DNA of 64,000 bases from Beduini massiliensis (lineage in GTDB: Bacteria > Bacillota_I > Bacilli_A > Erysipelotrichales > Coprobacillaceae): NCBI RefSeq assembly GCF_000829905.1, contig NZ_CDPP01000006.1, positions 434,001 through 498,000 on the forward strand, read 5' to 3'. Below the pieces are notes generated by a model that was given only the letters and a program-made list of their open reading frames with translations, was not told where the DNA came from and searched no databases. The translations under genes and the position numbers were made by a program. The first letter of the stretch is position 1, and each line of letters opens with the position of its first letter. Below, piece by piece: positions 1 through 9,302 of this stretch.

Positions 1-139
1 TTTATCTACGGTTAAAAATTCTGATGCCATCATGGTACTTGAACAAGGACGTATTATCGAACGTGGTAACCATCAGGAATTAATTGAACAAAAAGGACGT
101 TACTATCAATTATATACAGGTGCTTTTGAACTTGAATAA
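1..139 (+). CDS. ABC exporter ATP-binding domain, C-terminal fragment
   Basis: Only the last 45 residues lie inside the window; the gene begins to the left. The reading frame starts with the LSTV that follows the H-loop histidine in ABC exporters, then a beta strand ([13 protein letters not shown]) and the usual NHQELI helix, ending FELE-stop. This is the typical end of the nucleotide-binding domain of a fused TMD-NBD exporter (MsbA/LmrA/MdlB type). The substrate cannot be told from this piece. A hairpin terminator follows five bases after the stop. Confidence 0.85.
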   Translation, partial: LSTVKNSDAIMVLEQGRIIERGNHQELIEQKGRYYQLYTGAFELE

Positions 140-144
140 CTAAA

Positions 145-173
145 ACCGCATCCAACAGGGTGCGGTCTTTTTG
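145..173 (+). terminator. Rho-independent terminator of the ABC exporter
   Basis: A six-base-pair stem (ACCGCA/TGCGGT) with a 10-nt loop is followed by CTTTTTG. It ends the rightward ABC exporter transcript before the leftward GH1 gene. Confidence 0.8.
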
Positions 174-208
174 TTTCAGAGTATCTATTCTCTAATCATT
201 TTATAATC

Positions 209-1807
<1,599 letters not shown>

Positions 1808-2716
1808 TTAGCTGAAATTTTCCTCCAGCTTTTCCCTAATTTTATCTATAAGCATTGATATATCCGCTATTTTCTCCACACCTTTTAAACGATCACGTAT
1901 AATATCTGCACCAAAATCATGAATAAGAAGTCCCTGTATGCAAATTTTTATATACTGCTTAATAGTCAGATGTCCAAAGTAACCAAACAGATAATCTTTA
2001 TCAAATTGAAACAGCTCGCAGATAATAACTGCCCATTCATATTCGATCGGTGCCATTCGGGCATCGGCAAAATCAATAATATAAAGCCGCTGACGATGAT
2101 CAATGATAAGATTATCCCCATTAAGATCCCCATGAACATAGACAAGCGAAGAAGAAGTAAGCTGATCTAAATATTCTATCCTCTCTTTTTGAAAAGAATC
2201 AGGAAAGATCTGCCAGCGAGGATTCTGTTTTGCTTGTTCGATAGAATCGACTGGTTTTAATACCGAGTCAGACTGATTAAGAGAATCGGTCATTTTTCTT
2301 AGCTGACTGCCTAATTTTATTTTGGTTTTAGTATCATAGTCAAACATCTTCAAAGAAAAAGGGATGCCGTCAATATAGGTCAGTACAATATAACGAAATA
2401 CATAACGATCATAACGTATGCCCTGACAAAGAATAGTCGGTGCCGGCACGTATGCGCGAGCATAATTTAATCCTGCTGTTTCCACTTCATAATCATGTTG
2501 AGTATCACATCCGGATTCAATCGGAGCAAAGATTTTGATAATTTTATCCCCTACTTTAAATACAGCATTCGTTCCTGCCTGACAATGTTCAACGGGCGCC
2601 ATCGTCCATCCATTCTCTTTCCAAATTGATGTAATTAGGGGTAAAAAAGCAGGAATTGATTGATAGAGGTTTGCCCATGATGCCCAACCGCAAATCGATT
2701 CATGAAAGACGTTCAT
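1808..2716 (-). CDS. Aminoglycoside-phosphotransferase-fold small-molecule kinase
   Basis: A 302-residue APH/choline-kinase-fold protein. The catalytic loop HGDLNGDN and the metal-binding IDFADA (the DFG equivalent) are intact, so it should be an active phosphotransferase. Its start overlaps the upstream RpiR stop as ATGA, and GGGGGAAAGA precedes that ATG; a second in-frame ATG five codons earlier is possible. Coupling to an RpiR-type sugar-phosphate regulator and a GH1 gene makes a sugar or glycoside hydroxyl a more likely substrate than an antibiotic, but that is inference from context. The true acceptor is unknown. Confidence 0.8.
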   Translation of the reverse strand: MNVFHESICGWASWANLYQSIPAFLPLITSIWKENGWTMAPVEHCQAGTNAVFKVGDKIIKIFAPIESGCDTQHDYEVETAGLNYARAYVPAPTILCQGIRYDRYVFRYIVLTYIDGIPFSLKMFDYDTKTKIKLGSQLRKMTDSLNQSDSVLKPVDSIEQAKQNPRWQIFPDSFQKERIEYLDQLTSSSLVYVHGDLNGDNLIIDHRQRLYIIDFADARMAPIEYEWAVIICELFQFDKDYLFGYFGHLTIKQYIKICIQGLLIHDFGADIIRDRLKGVEKIADISMLIDKIREKLEENFS

Positions 2717-3567
2717 TCTTCTTTCCCCCATTGTTCCCTAGCTTCTCTTAATTCTTCGGTAATCATTTTTAAATGATCATAATGCTGAATCATTAATGAA
2801 GCTACCATGATATCAAATATATATTGCGTTGACATTGTGAACATAACATTGGAAAATTCCAGTGTATTGCGAGTAGTCATAATCTGTAAAGAAGTATCAC
2901 ACCATCGACTTAATGACGAATCTTTTGTGCCAACGATCCCTACCATAAAAATATGAGCATCTTTTAAACGTTTGGCACTATCAATAATCCCCGGATTTTT
3001 CCCAGTATGAGAAATCAGCACAGCAATCGTATTGGTCTTATTTTTCTCCAATAGTTTCACATGGGTCCAATTAGCACTGGTATAAGCATATGCAGATACC
3101 CCCACTTCTTCAAATTTATATGCCGCAATCTTTGCCAATTCATAATTTACGCCATCTCCGTAAATTTCAATACGTTCCGATTGTTTTAAACGATTGATGA
3201 TTTGAATCATCTTATTTCTTTCGAGCATCGTTCTTGTGAAATCGATTGCTTTTGTATAAATAAGCGGCATCGTCTGGATAATATCATCAATTGTACTTTC
3301 TTTTTCATAGGGAATCGGTTTTAATTCTTCTTCCATCTGCTGCATCTTAGAATATTCACTGGCAAATTGGATTTTTAATTCACTGTACCCTTTATACCCT
3401 GCCTTTTGCGATAGACGAATGATCGTGGAAGCACTGGTATGACTTGCCTTTGCCAATTGATTGCAGTTCATTTTCAAAACATCTTGCGGATGTGCCAAAA
3501 TATATTGCATGACATATGTTTCCTGTTGAGTTAAATGATCTAAGCTTTTGATTTTATCTACTATCAT
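2713..3567 (-). CDS. RpiR-family transcriptional regulator (HTH + SIS domain)
   Basis: The 284-residue protein has an N-terminal helix-turn-helix of the RpiR type (about residues 1-75, with the TSASTIIRLSQKAGYKGYSE recognition region) and a C-terminal SIS sugar-phosphate isomerase fold (about 105-250, with ISHTGKN as the sugar-phosphate loop). It should sense a phosphosugar and control the downstream kinase and GH1 genes, with which it overlaps or is closely packed. Start chosen at the ATG six bases after AGGTG; GTG and ATG codons three and two positions earlier overlap that site. Confidence 0.9.
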   Translation of the reverse strand: MIVDKIKSLDHLTQQETYVMQYILAHPQDVLKMNCNQLAKASHTSASTIIRLSQKAGYKGYSELKIQFASEYSKMQQMEEELKPIPYEKESTIDDIIQTMPLIYTKAIDFTRTMLERNKMIQIINRLKQSERIEIYGDGVNYELAKIAAYKFEEVGVSAYAYTSANWTHVKLLEKNKTNTIAVLISHTGKNPGIIDSAKRLKDAHIFMVGIVGTKDSSLSRWCDTSLQIMTTRNTLEFSNVMFTMSTQYIFDIMVASLMIQHYDHLKMITEELREAREQWGKEE

Positions 3568-3604
3568 GTTCATCACCTGCTATCATAGTAACATGGAATA
3601 TATA

Positions 3605-3630
3605 AGAAAAAAACCTGTATAAACAGGTTT
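3605..3630 (-). terminator. Rho-independent terminator of the short transcript upstream of rpiR
   Basis: On the minus strand a perfect seven-bp stem AAACCTG/CAGGTTT with a six-nt loop is followed by TTTTCTT. It lies upstream of the RpiR start, so it cannot serve that gene. It closes a short transcript coming from about 3808. Confidence 0.75.
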
Positions 3631-3684
3631 TCGTCAAGAATATCGTATTAATGCCTATCATTTACTAGCAAAAACGATAGATCA

Positions 3685-3771
3685 TCAATGTTCACCACTG
3701 CACATAATATTATTATAAGCATTCGGAAAAATCAAAGGACATGCAGTGAATGAAATAGGAGAATATTTCAT
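3685..3771 (-). CDS. Possible 28-residue small protein in the metal-regulated transcript
   Basis: An ATG-initiated frame of 28 codons with two cysteines (FTACPLIF and MCSGEH-stop) inside the short transcript. It has no clear Shine-Dalgarno sequence, only TTAAGC upstream, and it runs through the predicted hairpin arms. I rate a translated product as less likely than a regulatory RNA, but small Cys-containing peptides in iron regulons exist. Confidence 0.25.
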   Translation of the reverse strand: MKYSPISFTACPLIFPNAYNNIMCSGEH

Positions 3772-3791
3772 GCTTAATTCACTAAGCTTAG

Positions 3792-3844
3792 GTTAGCTTT
3801 AACTAACCATCTATATATTAGCATATGCTAACTTTACTTGTCAA
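3792..3844 (-). promoter_or_regulatory. Promoter with two DtxR/IdeR-like palindromes
   Basis: Minus-strand TTGACA (3839-3844) and TAATAT (3815-3820) with an 18-bp spacer. One 16-bp palindrome, ATTAGC-atat-GCTAAC on the plus strand, covers 3817-3832 and overlaps the -10. A second, GTTAGC-ttta-ACTAAC, covers 3792-3807 at the start site. Centres are exactly 25 bp apart. The TTAG-N6-CTAA core resembles sites of the DtxR/IdeR family, one member of which is encoded at 9360-9725. Occupancy would block transcription, implying expression when metal is scarce. Confidence 0.65.
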
Positions 3845-3932
3845 CAATAAAAAACGAATAGAAGTAATAAATATTAATTTGTTTCAAAGTTTCCTATGTA
3901 ATTATTTTTATAAAGGTTAACTTACACATGAT

Positions 3933-4514
3933 TTAAAACTTTTCGAGATAGCCAATGACTCCGTTTGCCACTAACCCTTGTGCCATCCTGAAAAATTCGT
4001 TATCGGTTAAATCATTCCCGTTTTCATACCATTTCGTTACTAATCCAATCATTGCTGAGTAGCTATATTCCATTAAATAATCCAAGTGTTCTATTTCATC
4101 GGGTAAATTCCAAAAGCGAATCAGCATGGAGCGAATACTTTCTTTGAATTCACTTGTAAATTTTGGATCTCCGTTTTTACCAAGTAATGTAAATATTTTA
4201 TCTTCATGTTTTTTAAAAATAGGAATACTGATCGCATATAAATCATTTATATCCATAGGCCCTTCTTGTAAAGGCTGCTTCGCCAAAATATCCGTCATTT
4301 CTTCGCATACTTCTTTTATAAGATCACTTTCAATTTGTTCTAAAACGTCATAAACATCTTTGAAATAATGATAAAAAGTCCCTCGATTATTATTTGCCAG
4401 ATTCGTTATTTCAGAAACGGTTATCTTGTTAATTGTTTTTTCTTTATAAATACACCAAAACGCATCCATTAATTTTTTTCTTGTAGCTGCTGTAACTTCA
4501 GGTTGTTTCTTCAT
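3933..4514 (-). CDS. TetR-family transcriptional repressor
   Basis: A 193-residue regulator with an N-terminal TetR helix-turn-helix (about residues 10-57, ending NRGTFYHYFKD, the classical recognition helix) and a variable ligand-binding C-terminal half. It is divergent from the ABC-2 exporter operon 300 bp away and most likely represses that operon and itself until a toxic ligand binds. The start ATG codes MKKQPEV and lies within a region of AT-rich promoter sequence; the ribosome binding site is weak (AAGGAAACA). Confidence 0.88.
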   Translation of the reverse strand: MKKQPEVTAATRKKLMDAFWCIYKEKTINKITVSEITNLANNNRGTFYHYFKDVYDVLEQIESDLIKEVCEEMTDILAKQPLQEGPMDINDLYAISIPIFKKHEDKIFTLLGKNGDPKFTSEFKESIRSMLIRFWNLPDEIEHLDYLMEYSYSAMIGLVTKWYENGNDLTDNEFFRMAQGLVANGVIGYLEKF

Positions 4515-4817
4515 TCATTTAACTGGTATATTGTTTCCTTTAAAAAGCCTAAACAACATCCCTTCTCCTTTCTATCAATGAGTTTAATGACAGCTTAGTC
4601 TATCTTTCAAATAAGCATATTGTCATAATCAAATTATATTGCAATTTTTATATTTTTAAAGCCTTTTATCCATAATATGAAACTCTTGAACTTCCCTTTT
4701 ATTCCCCTATTAAAAATTATCTACAACATCATGCAACACTTTGTTCAATATTGATGCTTGATGAACGATTTTAATTTTTTTATAATTTTACCATATCAAA
4801 ATAAAGGAGTGATACAC
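4515..4817. promoter_or_regulatory. Divergent promoter region between tetR and the ABC-2 exporter
   Basis: No gene here. For the rightward operon TTGATG (4758-4763) and TATAAT (4781-4786) are separated by 17 bp. An interrupted dyad GTTCA...TGAAC overlaps the -35 and is the best candidate for the TetR operator. A second dyad, TGACA...TGTCA around 4590-4625, lies nearer the repressor gene. The ribosome binding site AAAGGAGTGA is at 4803-4812. Confidence 0.5.
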
Positions 4818-5729
4818 ATGTCAGTTATAGAAATCAATAGTTTGACAAAGGACTATGGGCATGGCAGAGGCGTGTTCAATGTATCTGCTTTTGTGAACGA
4901 AGGAGAGTGCTATGGTTTCCTTGGTCCAAACGGAGCAGGAAAAAGTACTACGATCAGGCATTTGATGGGATTTTCAAAACCACAGAGCGGAAGTACTCTC
5001 ATTGATGGGAAAGATAGTTGGCAGTATTCAGCTGAACTCCAAAAAGAAGTCGGCTATCTTCCAGGTGAAATCGCTTTTCCTAGCGGAATGACAGGTACAC
5101 AGTTTTTAGAAATGCAAAAGAAAATGCGAAACATAACGGATTCATCTTATTTAGATAAATTACTAAAGAGATTTGAACTGGACCCAAATATCGGGCTGAA
5201 ACAAATGAGTCTTGGAACCAGACGTAAACTAGCGGTCGTAACTGCCTTTATGCATGATCCTAAAATACTCATCTTAGATGAACCCACTTCTGGACTTGAT
5301 CCGATTATGCAGGAAATCTTCATTGATTATATTCTTGAAGAAAAGAAAAGAGGTAAAACAATTTTTTTATCCTCTCATATTTTTCATGAGGTAGATGCAT
5401 TGTGTGATCGAATAGCGATTATTCGTGATGGGAAAATTGTTTCCGAATTTGATCCTGAAGTTTTAAAAAAGGAAAGTGATAAGATTTACAGAGTGACTTT
5501 TGAGGATGAAAAGCAATGGCAGGAATTTACTACCCATAACTATCAATTCACTTCTATCAATAAGCATAAATTACGTGCAAGGATACAACTTAAAAACAGT
5601 GAGATAACCTCATTTATAAATGATATCTCGCAATTTCATATTGTAGATTTTACCGAATTTCCTTTCTCATTAGAGGATTACTTTATGCAATTTTACCATG
5701 AAGATAAACTTTTCGAGGGGGTGAAATAA
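4818..5729 (+). CDS. ABC-2 type exporter, ATP-binding subunit 1
   Basis: A 303-residue ATPase with Walker A GPNGAGKST, signature region MSLGTRRK (a variant of LSGGQ), Walker B ILILDEPTSGLD, and H-loop LSSHIFHEVD. Residues after about 225 form the extra C-terminal domain common in ABC-2 and drug-exporter ATPases. The start is the ATG behind AAAGGAGTG; an upstream in-frame extension is unsupported. It is the first gene of a three-gene operon, overlapping the next ATPase by one base. Two different ATPases with one permease imply a heterodimeric NBD pair energising the membrane protein. Substrate unknown, probably a drug, peptide or lipid. Confidence 0.9.
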   Translation: MSVIEINSLTKDYGHGRGVFNVSAFVNEGECYGFLGPNGAGKSTTIRHLMGFSKPQSGSTLIDGKDSWQYSAELQKEVGYLPGEIAFPSGMTGTQFLEMQKKMRNITDSSYLDKLLKRFELDPNIGLKQMSLGTRRKLAVVTAFMHDPKILILDEPTSGLDPIMQEIFIDYILEEKKRGKTIFLSSHIFHEVDALCDRIAIIRDGKIVSEFDPEVLKKESDKIYRVTFEDEKQWQEFTTHNYQFTSINKHKLRARIQLKNSEITSFINDISQFHIVDFTEFPFSLEDYFMQFYHEDKLFEGVK

Positions 5730-6643
5730 TGGCTGATATCATTATAAAAACCGAAGGTCTAACTAAGGATTACGGTCAAGGGCGTGGTATTTTTGATATC
5801 GATATCGAAGTCCATAAAGGGGAAGTGTTCGGTTTTGTCGGAACTAATGGATCAGGAAAAACAACGACGATTCGAAATATGATGGGGTTTATTAAACCAA
5901 ACCGGGGGACTTCGATCATCAATAATTTAGATTCATGGAAACAGTCCGCAGACATTATGAAAAATGTCAGCTATGTTCCCGGAGAAATCGCTTTTCCTGC
6001 ATTAAAGACAGGAACCGAATTCCTCAAAACACAAGCCGGATATCTTGGAGTGACGGATTTTCGATATATGAATCATGTGATCGAACTATTGCAGCTTGAT
6101 CCCACTGCCAACTTGAAAAGAATGTCCAAAGGAATGAAACAAAAGACTGCAATCGTTGCGGCACTAATGGGAGAAAAAGAAGTGCTCGTCTTAGATGAGC
6201 CTACCACAGGTCTCGACCCATTAATGCGAGAAGCATTCTTAGATCTGATTAGAGAAGAAAAACAAAAAGGACATACGATATTTATGTCCAGTCATATCTT
6301 TGAGGAAATTGAAGCTGTCTGTGATAGAGTAGCGATGATAAAGGATGGACATATCATTAATACAATATCTCTGCATGATTTGCGCCATCCGGTCATTAAA
6401 AATTTTATAATTGAGTTTGAAAATACTTCTGACAAACAGCACTTTATTGATAATACAGACTTTTTAATTGAGAATGAAGAATTAAACCATTGTACGGTTC
6501 AATGTAATATTGATCAATTAGATGCATTTTTCAACGTACTCAAACATTATAAAATCATGAATTTTCAAGAAATTCATCGTTCGTTACAGGAACAGTTTAT
6601 GAGCGCATATAAGGAGGGACTTACTAAACATGGAACAAAATAA
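5729..6643 (+). CDS. ABC-2 type exporter, ATP-binding subunit 2
   Basis: A 304-residue paralogue of the preceding ATPase: Walker A GTNGSGKTT, signature MSKGMKQK, Walker B VLVLDEPTTGLD, H-loop MSSHIFEEIE, and a similar C-terminal accessory region. Its ATG shares the last base of the upstream stop codon (TAATG), so translation is coupled. The two paralogues probably pair as an asymmetric ATPase dimer; the signature motif deviates from LSGGQ in both, so it is unclear whether both sites hydrolyse ATP. Confidence 0.9.
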   Translation: MADIIIKTEGLTKDYGQGRGIFDIDIEVHKGEVFGFVGTNGSGKTTTIRNMMGFIKPNRGTSIINNLDSWKQSADIMKNVSYVPGEIAFPALKTGTEFLKTQAGYLGVTDFRYMNHVIELLQLDPTANLKRMSKGMKQKTAIVAALMGEKEVLVLDEPTTGLDPLMREAFLDLIREEKQKGHTIFMSSHIFEEIEAVCDRVAMIKDGHIINTISLHDLRHPVIKNFIIEFENTSDKQHFIDNTDFLIENEELNHCTVQCNIDQLDAFFNVLKHYKIMNFQEIHRSLQEQFMSAYKEGLTKHGTK

Positions 6644-7823
6644 AAAAATTGCACGATTTTTCTCTAAACCACTGATGAGACAGACTATAAAATCCAATTG
6701 GGGATTATGTGTTGCGATATTGCTGGTAATGGTACTTCTGGGAAATGTCATGAATTATGCGATGAGCATGATGGCGACAGAAAGATCCGATATCGATGTC
6801 ACTGAATATCAAGAAAGTTTTTATACCTATCTGGGAGCATTGGCAACCTATGATGCCATGACACAACAGGAATTGTCTTATACGGATTTTACAGCAGGAA
6901 ACAACGAAACGGCTTATGAAGCTGCTTTTGGAATGATGAATGCACAAACAAATATGAACCTTAGTACAAAAGGATTTCAAGACTCAATTGATGGATTATC
7001 GCAATCCGGTATTAGCCTTGATAAATATGTGAAGCAATTTGAATATGTCTATGCTTTAAAACAATCCGAAGGTGTTTTCAACAAAGAGGAATTAACGGTT
7101 CCGGATATGCTGACGATTACGTTGGATATGATGGGAGTCTCATCCGATATGGTAGAGAAAATGAGTGAGATGAATCCCGCTTCAATGATGAATCAGATGT
7201 ATTATACCGCAATGGGCTTGCTGCCGATATTTATACTCATTGTTATTTTGGCGAACTCTCTGATTGCGGATCAGGTAGACCGCGGTTCTATGGCTTATGT
7301 GTTATCGACACCGACAAAGCGCTCTGCTGTCGCTATAACGCAATTGGTATTTATGATCGTTGTACCATTTATCATTCTTTCTATTGTCTGCGCAACGCGA
7401 ATAGGAACCTCTTTCCTATTTTATGATGAAGTAAATGTGGCTGGAATCCTTGCTTTATTTGGCGGTATGTATATTCTTGTGGAAGCAGTATGCGGAATAT
7501 GCTTTATGGGAAGCTGCATATTTTCACAGAGTAAAAAATCAATGGCGTTTGGCGGCGGACTGGCAGTATGGTTCTTCCTTGCCTCTATGATTGGTATGTT
7601 TGGTTCTGAAAATATGGTAAATACCGGTATGGGGGTTTCTGAACTAAGCATTTTCAATAAACTAACTCTCGTAGGTCTGTATGACGTCGATGCATTGTCA
7701 ACTATCGGCACAGCTAGTGTAAACACTGCATTTGCTTGGAAACTGCTTATTTTGGTCATAATCGCTGTGGCTTGTTATGCTATCGGGGCGGTCAGATTCT
7801 CTAAAAAAGATTTACCCCTATAA
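6630..7823 (+). CDS. ABC-2 type exporter, permease subunit
   Basis: A 397-residue membrane protein. One helix near residues 24-46 is followed by an extracytoplasmic region to about 185, then helices near 192-215, 233-255, 270-292, 303-325 and 368-390. This is the ABC-2 permease layout. Its start overlaps the upstream ATPase by 14 bases behind GGAGG. With the two ATPases and the divergent TetR gene it forms a self-contained efflux module. Confidence 0.87.
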   Translation: MEQNKKIARFFSKPLMRQTIKSNWGLCVAILLVMVLLGNVMNYAMSMMATERSDIDVTEYQESFYTYLGALATYDAMTQQELSYTDFTAGNNETAYEAAFGMMNAQTNMNLSTKGFQDSIDGLSQSGISLDKYVKQFEYVYALKQSEGVFNKEELTVPDMLTITLDMMGVSSDMVEKMSEMNPASMMNQMYYTAMGLLPIFILIVILANSLIADQVDRGSMAYVLSTPTKRSAVAITQLVFMIVVPFIILSIVCATRIGTSFLFYDEVNVAGILALFGGMYILVEAVCGICFMGSCIFSQSKKSMAFGGGLAVWFFLASMIGMFGSENMVNTGMGVSELSIFNKLTLVGLYDVDALSTIGTASVNTAFAWKLLILVIIAVACYAIGAVRFSKKDLPL

Positions 7824-7835
7824 CTATATTTATGT

Positions 7836-7872
7836 AAAAGATGTCTTTCAAATTAGAAGGGCATCTTTTTTA
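7836..7872 (+). terminator. Terminator of the ABC-2 exporter operon
   Basis: AAAGATG...CATCTTT stem extended by CTTTC/GAAGG, followed by TTTTTTAG. Sits 13 bases after the permease stop. Confidence 0.8.
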
Positions 7873-7890
7873 GTTAGACTTTAACCAAAT

Positions 7891-7921
7891 AAAAACCGAT
7901 GAATATAAAATTCACCGGTTC
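7891..7921 (-). terminator. Terminator of the RNHCP gene
   Basis: On the minus strand ACCGGTGAAT pairs with ATTCATCGGT across a short loop and is followed by TTTTATTT. It faces the previous terminator and ends the leftward transcript. Confidence 0.75.
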
Positions 7922-7939
7922 AAAACTCAATCCACCATT

Positions 7940-8341
7940 TTATTCCGATTCATCATCGTTATATCCATTTATTTTAGCGATTTGTTTTAATCGTTCAATG
8001 GGAAAAGGTGGATTGGTCAAAGGTTTTAAAGCGATTGACATAATTTTCAAAGGATTGTCATCCGCTGCTGTCCGATTAGAACGAATATGTCCACACCTGC
8101 GACAGCGATGCAGGATCGCCCATTCTCCGTCTTTTCTTACCCAAACCCCGATTGGCTCCATAATGCCGCCGCATCCTGCCGCACGATCCCCCGGTACATC
8201 ATCTAAATGTACACTGGATAAACAATTCGGACAGTGATTACGATGCAGACTGCCTGCCCCTTCTAGGGTTACCTTTTTACCACATACTTTACATATAAAT
8301 GGTTGGATATCTGTATTACTTTTATTATTAAATTTCTTCAT
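7940..8341 (-). CDS. RNHCP-domain zinc-ribbon protein
   Basis: A 133-residue cytoplasmic protein with two CxxC knuckles at the front (CKVCGKK and RNHCPNCL), then CGGIMEPIGVWV and CRRCGH. The literal RNHCP motif defines this small family. Four CxxC-type pairs suggest one or two zinc sites. The molecular role is not known to me; the family is thought to bind nucleic acid or act in translation-related roles. A strong AAAGGAGGA site precedes the ATG. A conspicuous hairpin sits in its leader (8374-8412). Confidence 0.85.
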   Translation of the reverse strand: MKKFNNKSNTDIQPFICKVCGKKVTLEGAGSLHRNHCPNCLSSVHLDDVPGDRAAGCGGIMEPIGVWVRKDGEWAILHRCRRCGHIRSNRTAADDNPLKIMSIALKPLTNPPFPIERLKQIAKINGYNDDESE

Positions 8342-8373
8342 ACTTTCCTCCTTTAGTTAACACATTAACCTAT

Positions 8374-8412
8374 GGGAGGTATTGCATTAGATTTAGAGTC
8401 CGCAAACCTCCC
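8374..8412 (-). promoter_or_regulatory. Long perfect hairpin in the RNHCP leader
   Basis: On the minus strand GGGAGGT-TTGC, a 16-nt loop, then GCAA-T-ACCTCCC: an 11-bp stem interrupted by a single bulged base. It lies 33 bases upstream of the ATG, has no U-tract, and is far more stable than chance in AT-rich sequence. It could be an autoregulatory protein-binding site or a small riboswitch; I match it to no known class. Confidence 0.5.
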
Positions 8413-8527
8413 GGTCTGCTGCAATATCCTGCATATTTATATTCAACATCAAGCAATAATTCCTTTCTTATAACATTATGTTTTTATTATAAGCACATAT
8501 TTGAAAGAAGTAAAGCCATTTTATTTA

Positions 8528-8558
8528 AAGAAAAGACCGCCTTTTGATGAAGCGATCT
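8528..8558 (-). terminator. Terminator of the prepilin-like gene
   Basis: Minus-strand AGATCGCTT pairs with AAGGCGGTCT (with G-U pairs) and is followed by TTTTCTTT, just after the stop codon. Confidence 0.65.
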
Positions 8559-8561
8559 GCT

Positions 8562-9095
8562 TTAACTGAAATTTTCATAATAGTAGATATTCAGATTGTT
8601 GTAATCTTCTTCTGTAATGATTTCCGCCCTTTGATTAGGTACAATCGCTACATATTTAAAATTCCCACCCTCTTTTAACTTAAATCCATAAACCAAGATC
8701 GGACATAGGGTTTCTTCCGGTTCACATGAACGTCCGTCGCTATATCGTTTCTCATACCCTACCGTATAATCCTCTAAATTCTCATCTCCCGATAATTGTC
8801 TCAGTTTTTCAGGAGGAATCGCCGTTTTCAAACTAAGACGATGATTGGTCGAAGAATCAGGACGAATAGGATCAGTCAATCTTAAAGTATCCGCTAATCT
8901 GCCTTTTTCAATCTCTATGGTCAACGCAACATAATCTGACCTTGCCATCGATATAAATTTTTGATTATTCGCATCATCAATGTATCCTGTTACTATTGGT
9001 ATAGTCAATGCAGACAAGATGGCAATGATGACGAATACGACGGCTAATTCAATGAGGGTAAATCCTCGTTTATCTTTTTTTATTTGTTTTCTCAT
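8562..9095 (-). CDS. Type IV prepilin-like protein, orphan
   Basis: A 177-residue protein with a class III prepilin leader: basic stretch KQIKKDKRG, cleavage motif G/FTLIE at about residues 11-16, then a 20-residue hydrophobic helix (LAVVFVIIAILSALTIPIV). The glutamate at mature position 5 is present. The C-terminal part holds two cysteines (CEPEETLCP) that may form a disulfide loop as in minor pilins. No prepilin peptidase, PilB, PilC or other pilin lies nearby, so it must rely on a machine elsewhere or be a relic. Start taken at the ATG; the overlapping upstream GTG is possible. Confidence 0.8.
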   Translation of the reverse strand: MRKQIKKDKRGFTLIELAVVFVIIAILSALTIPIVTGYIDDANNQKFISMARSDYVALTIEIEKGRLADTLRLTDPIRPDSSTNHRLSLKTAIPPEKLRQLSGDENLEDYTVGYEKRYSDGRSCEPEETLCPILVYGFKLKEGGNFKYVAIVPNQRAEIITEEDYNNLNIYYYENFS

Positions 9096-9124
9096 CACAA
9101 ATCATACTTTCTATTTAACCTCTT

Positions 9125-9268
9125 TTACTTCTTATGCTGGCATTGTCTAGCTTTACTGCAGCCGGCACAATCACTGCATCCATGCCCATTGCGGTGATCC
9201 TTTATCATCTTGTAAATACAGATGATAATGGCAATCACTAACAGTGAGGCAACAATAAAAGTTGACAT
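9125..9268 (-). CDS. FeoB-associated Cys-rich membrane protein
   Basis: A 47-residue protein: one N-terminal transmembrane helix (about residues 2-19), a short basic stretch, and a Cys-rich tail with CxxCxxC spacing (GCSDCAGCSK, then one more Cys). This matches the small family that normally follows feoB. Here no feoAB is adjacent; instead it lies downstream of the DtxR-family iron sensor, separated from it by a terminator, and has its own promoter. GGGAAGTGATG precedes the chosen ATG; another ATG two codons earlier abuts that site. It probably helps iron delivery or sensing at the membrane. Confidence 0.8.
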   Translation of the reverse strand: MSTFIVASLLVIAIIICIYKMIKDHRNGHGCSDCAGCSKARQCQHKK

Positions 9269-9302
9269 TTTCATCACTTCCCTATTTATTTAAGCTACAC
9301 GA

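Larger units (their letters stand above)
3605..3808 (-). ncRNA. Candidate metal-regulated small RNA (about 200 nt)
   Basis: An independent transcription unit: sigma-70-like promoter with two metal-regulator palindromes at its right end, intrinsic terminator at its left end, no gene of normal size between. The body can fold a long hairpin: the arms at 3691-3702 and 3742-3754 pair through CACTGCA/TGCAGTG plus TTCA/TGAA. The loop and 5' part carry pyrimidine-rich TCTCCT and GTCCTTT stretches that could face ribosome binding sites. A 28-codon ORF also fits inside, so it may be a dual-function RNA or a small-protein mRNA. No homologue is known to me. Confidence 0.5.

Noticed and set aside
8380-8405. 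Minus-strand GGACTCTAAATC looks like a CUA-anticodon (tRNA-Pyl-like) loop, tempting in view of the amber codon in the recombinase
   Set aside because: The flanks do not form an anticodon stem or a cloverleaf, only 25 bases lie between the would-be acceptor arms, and other genes in the window end with TAG normally.
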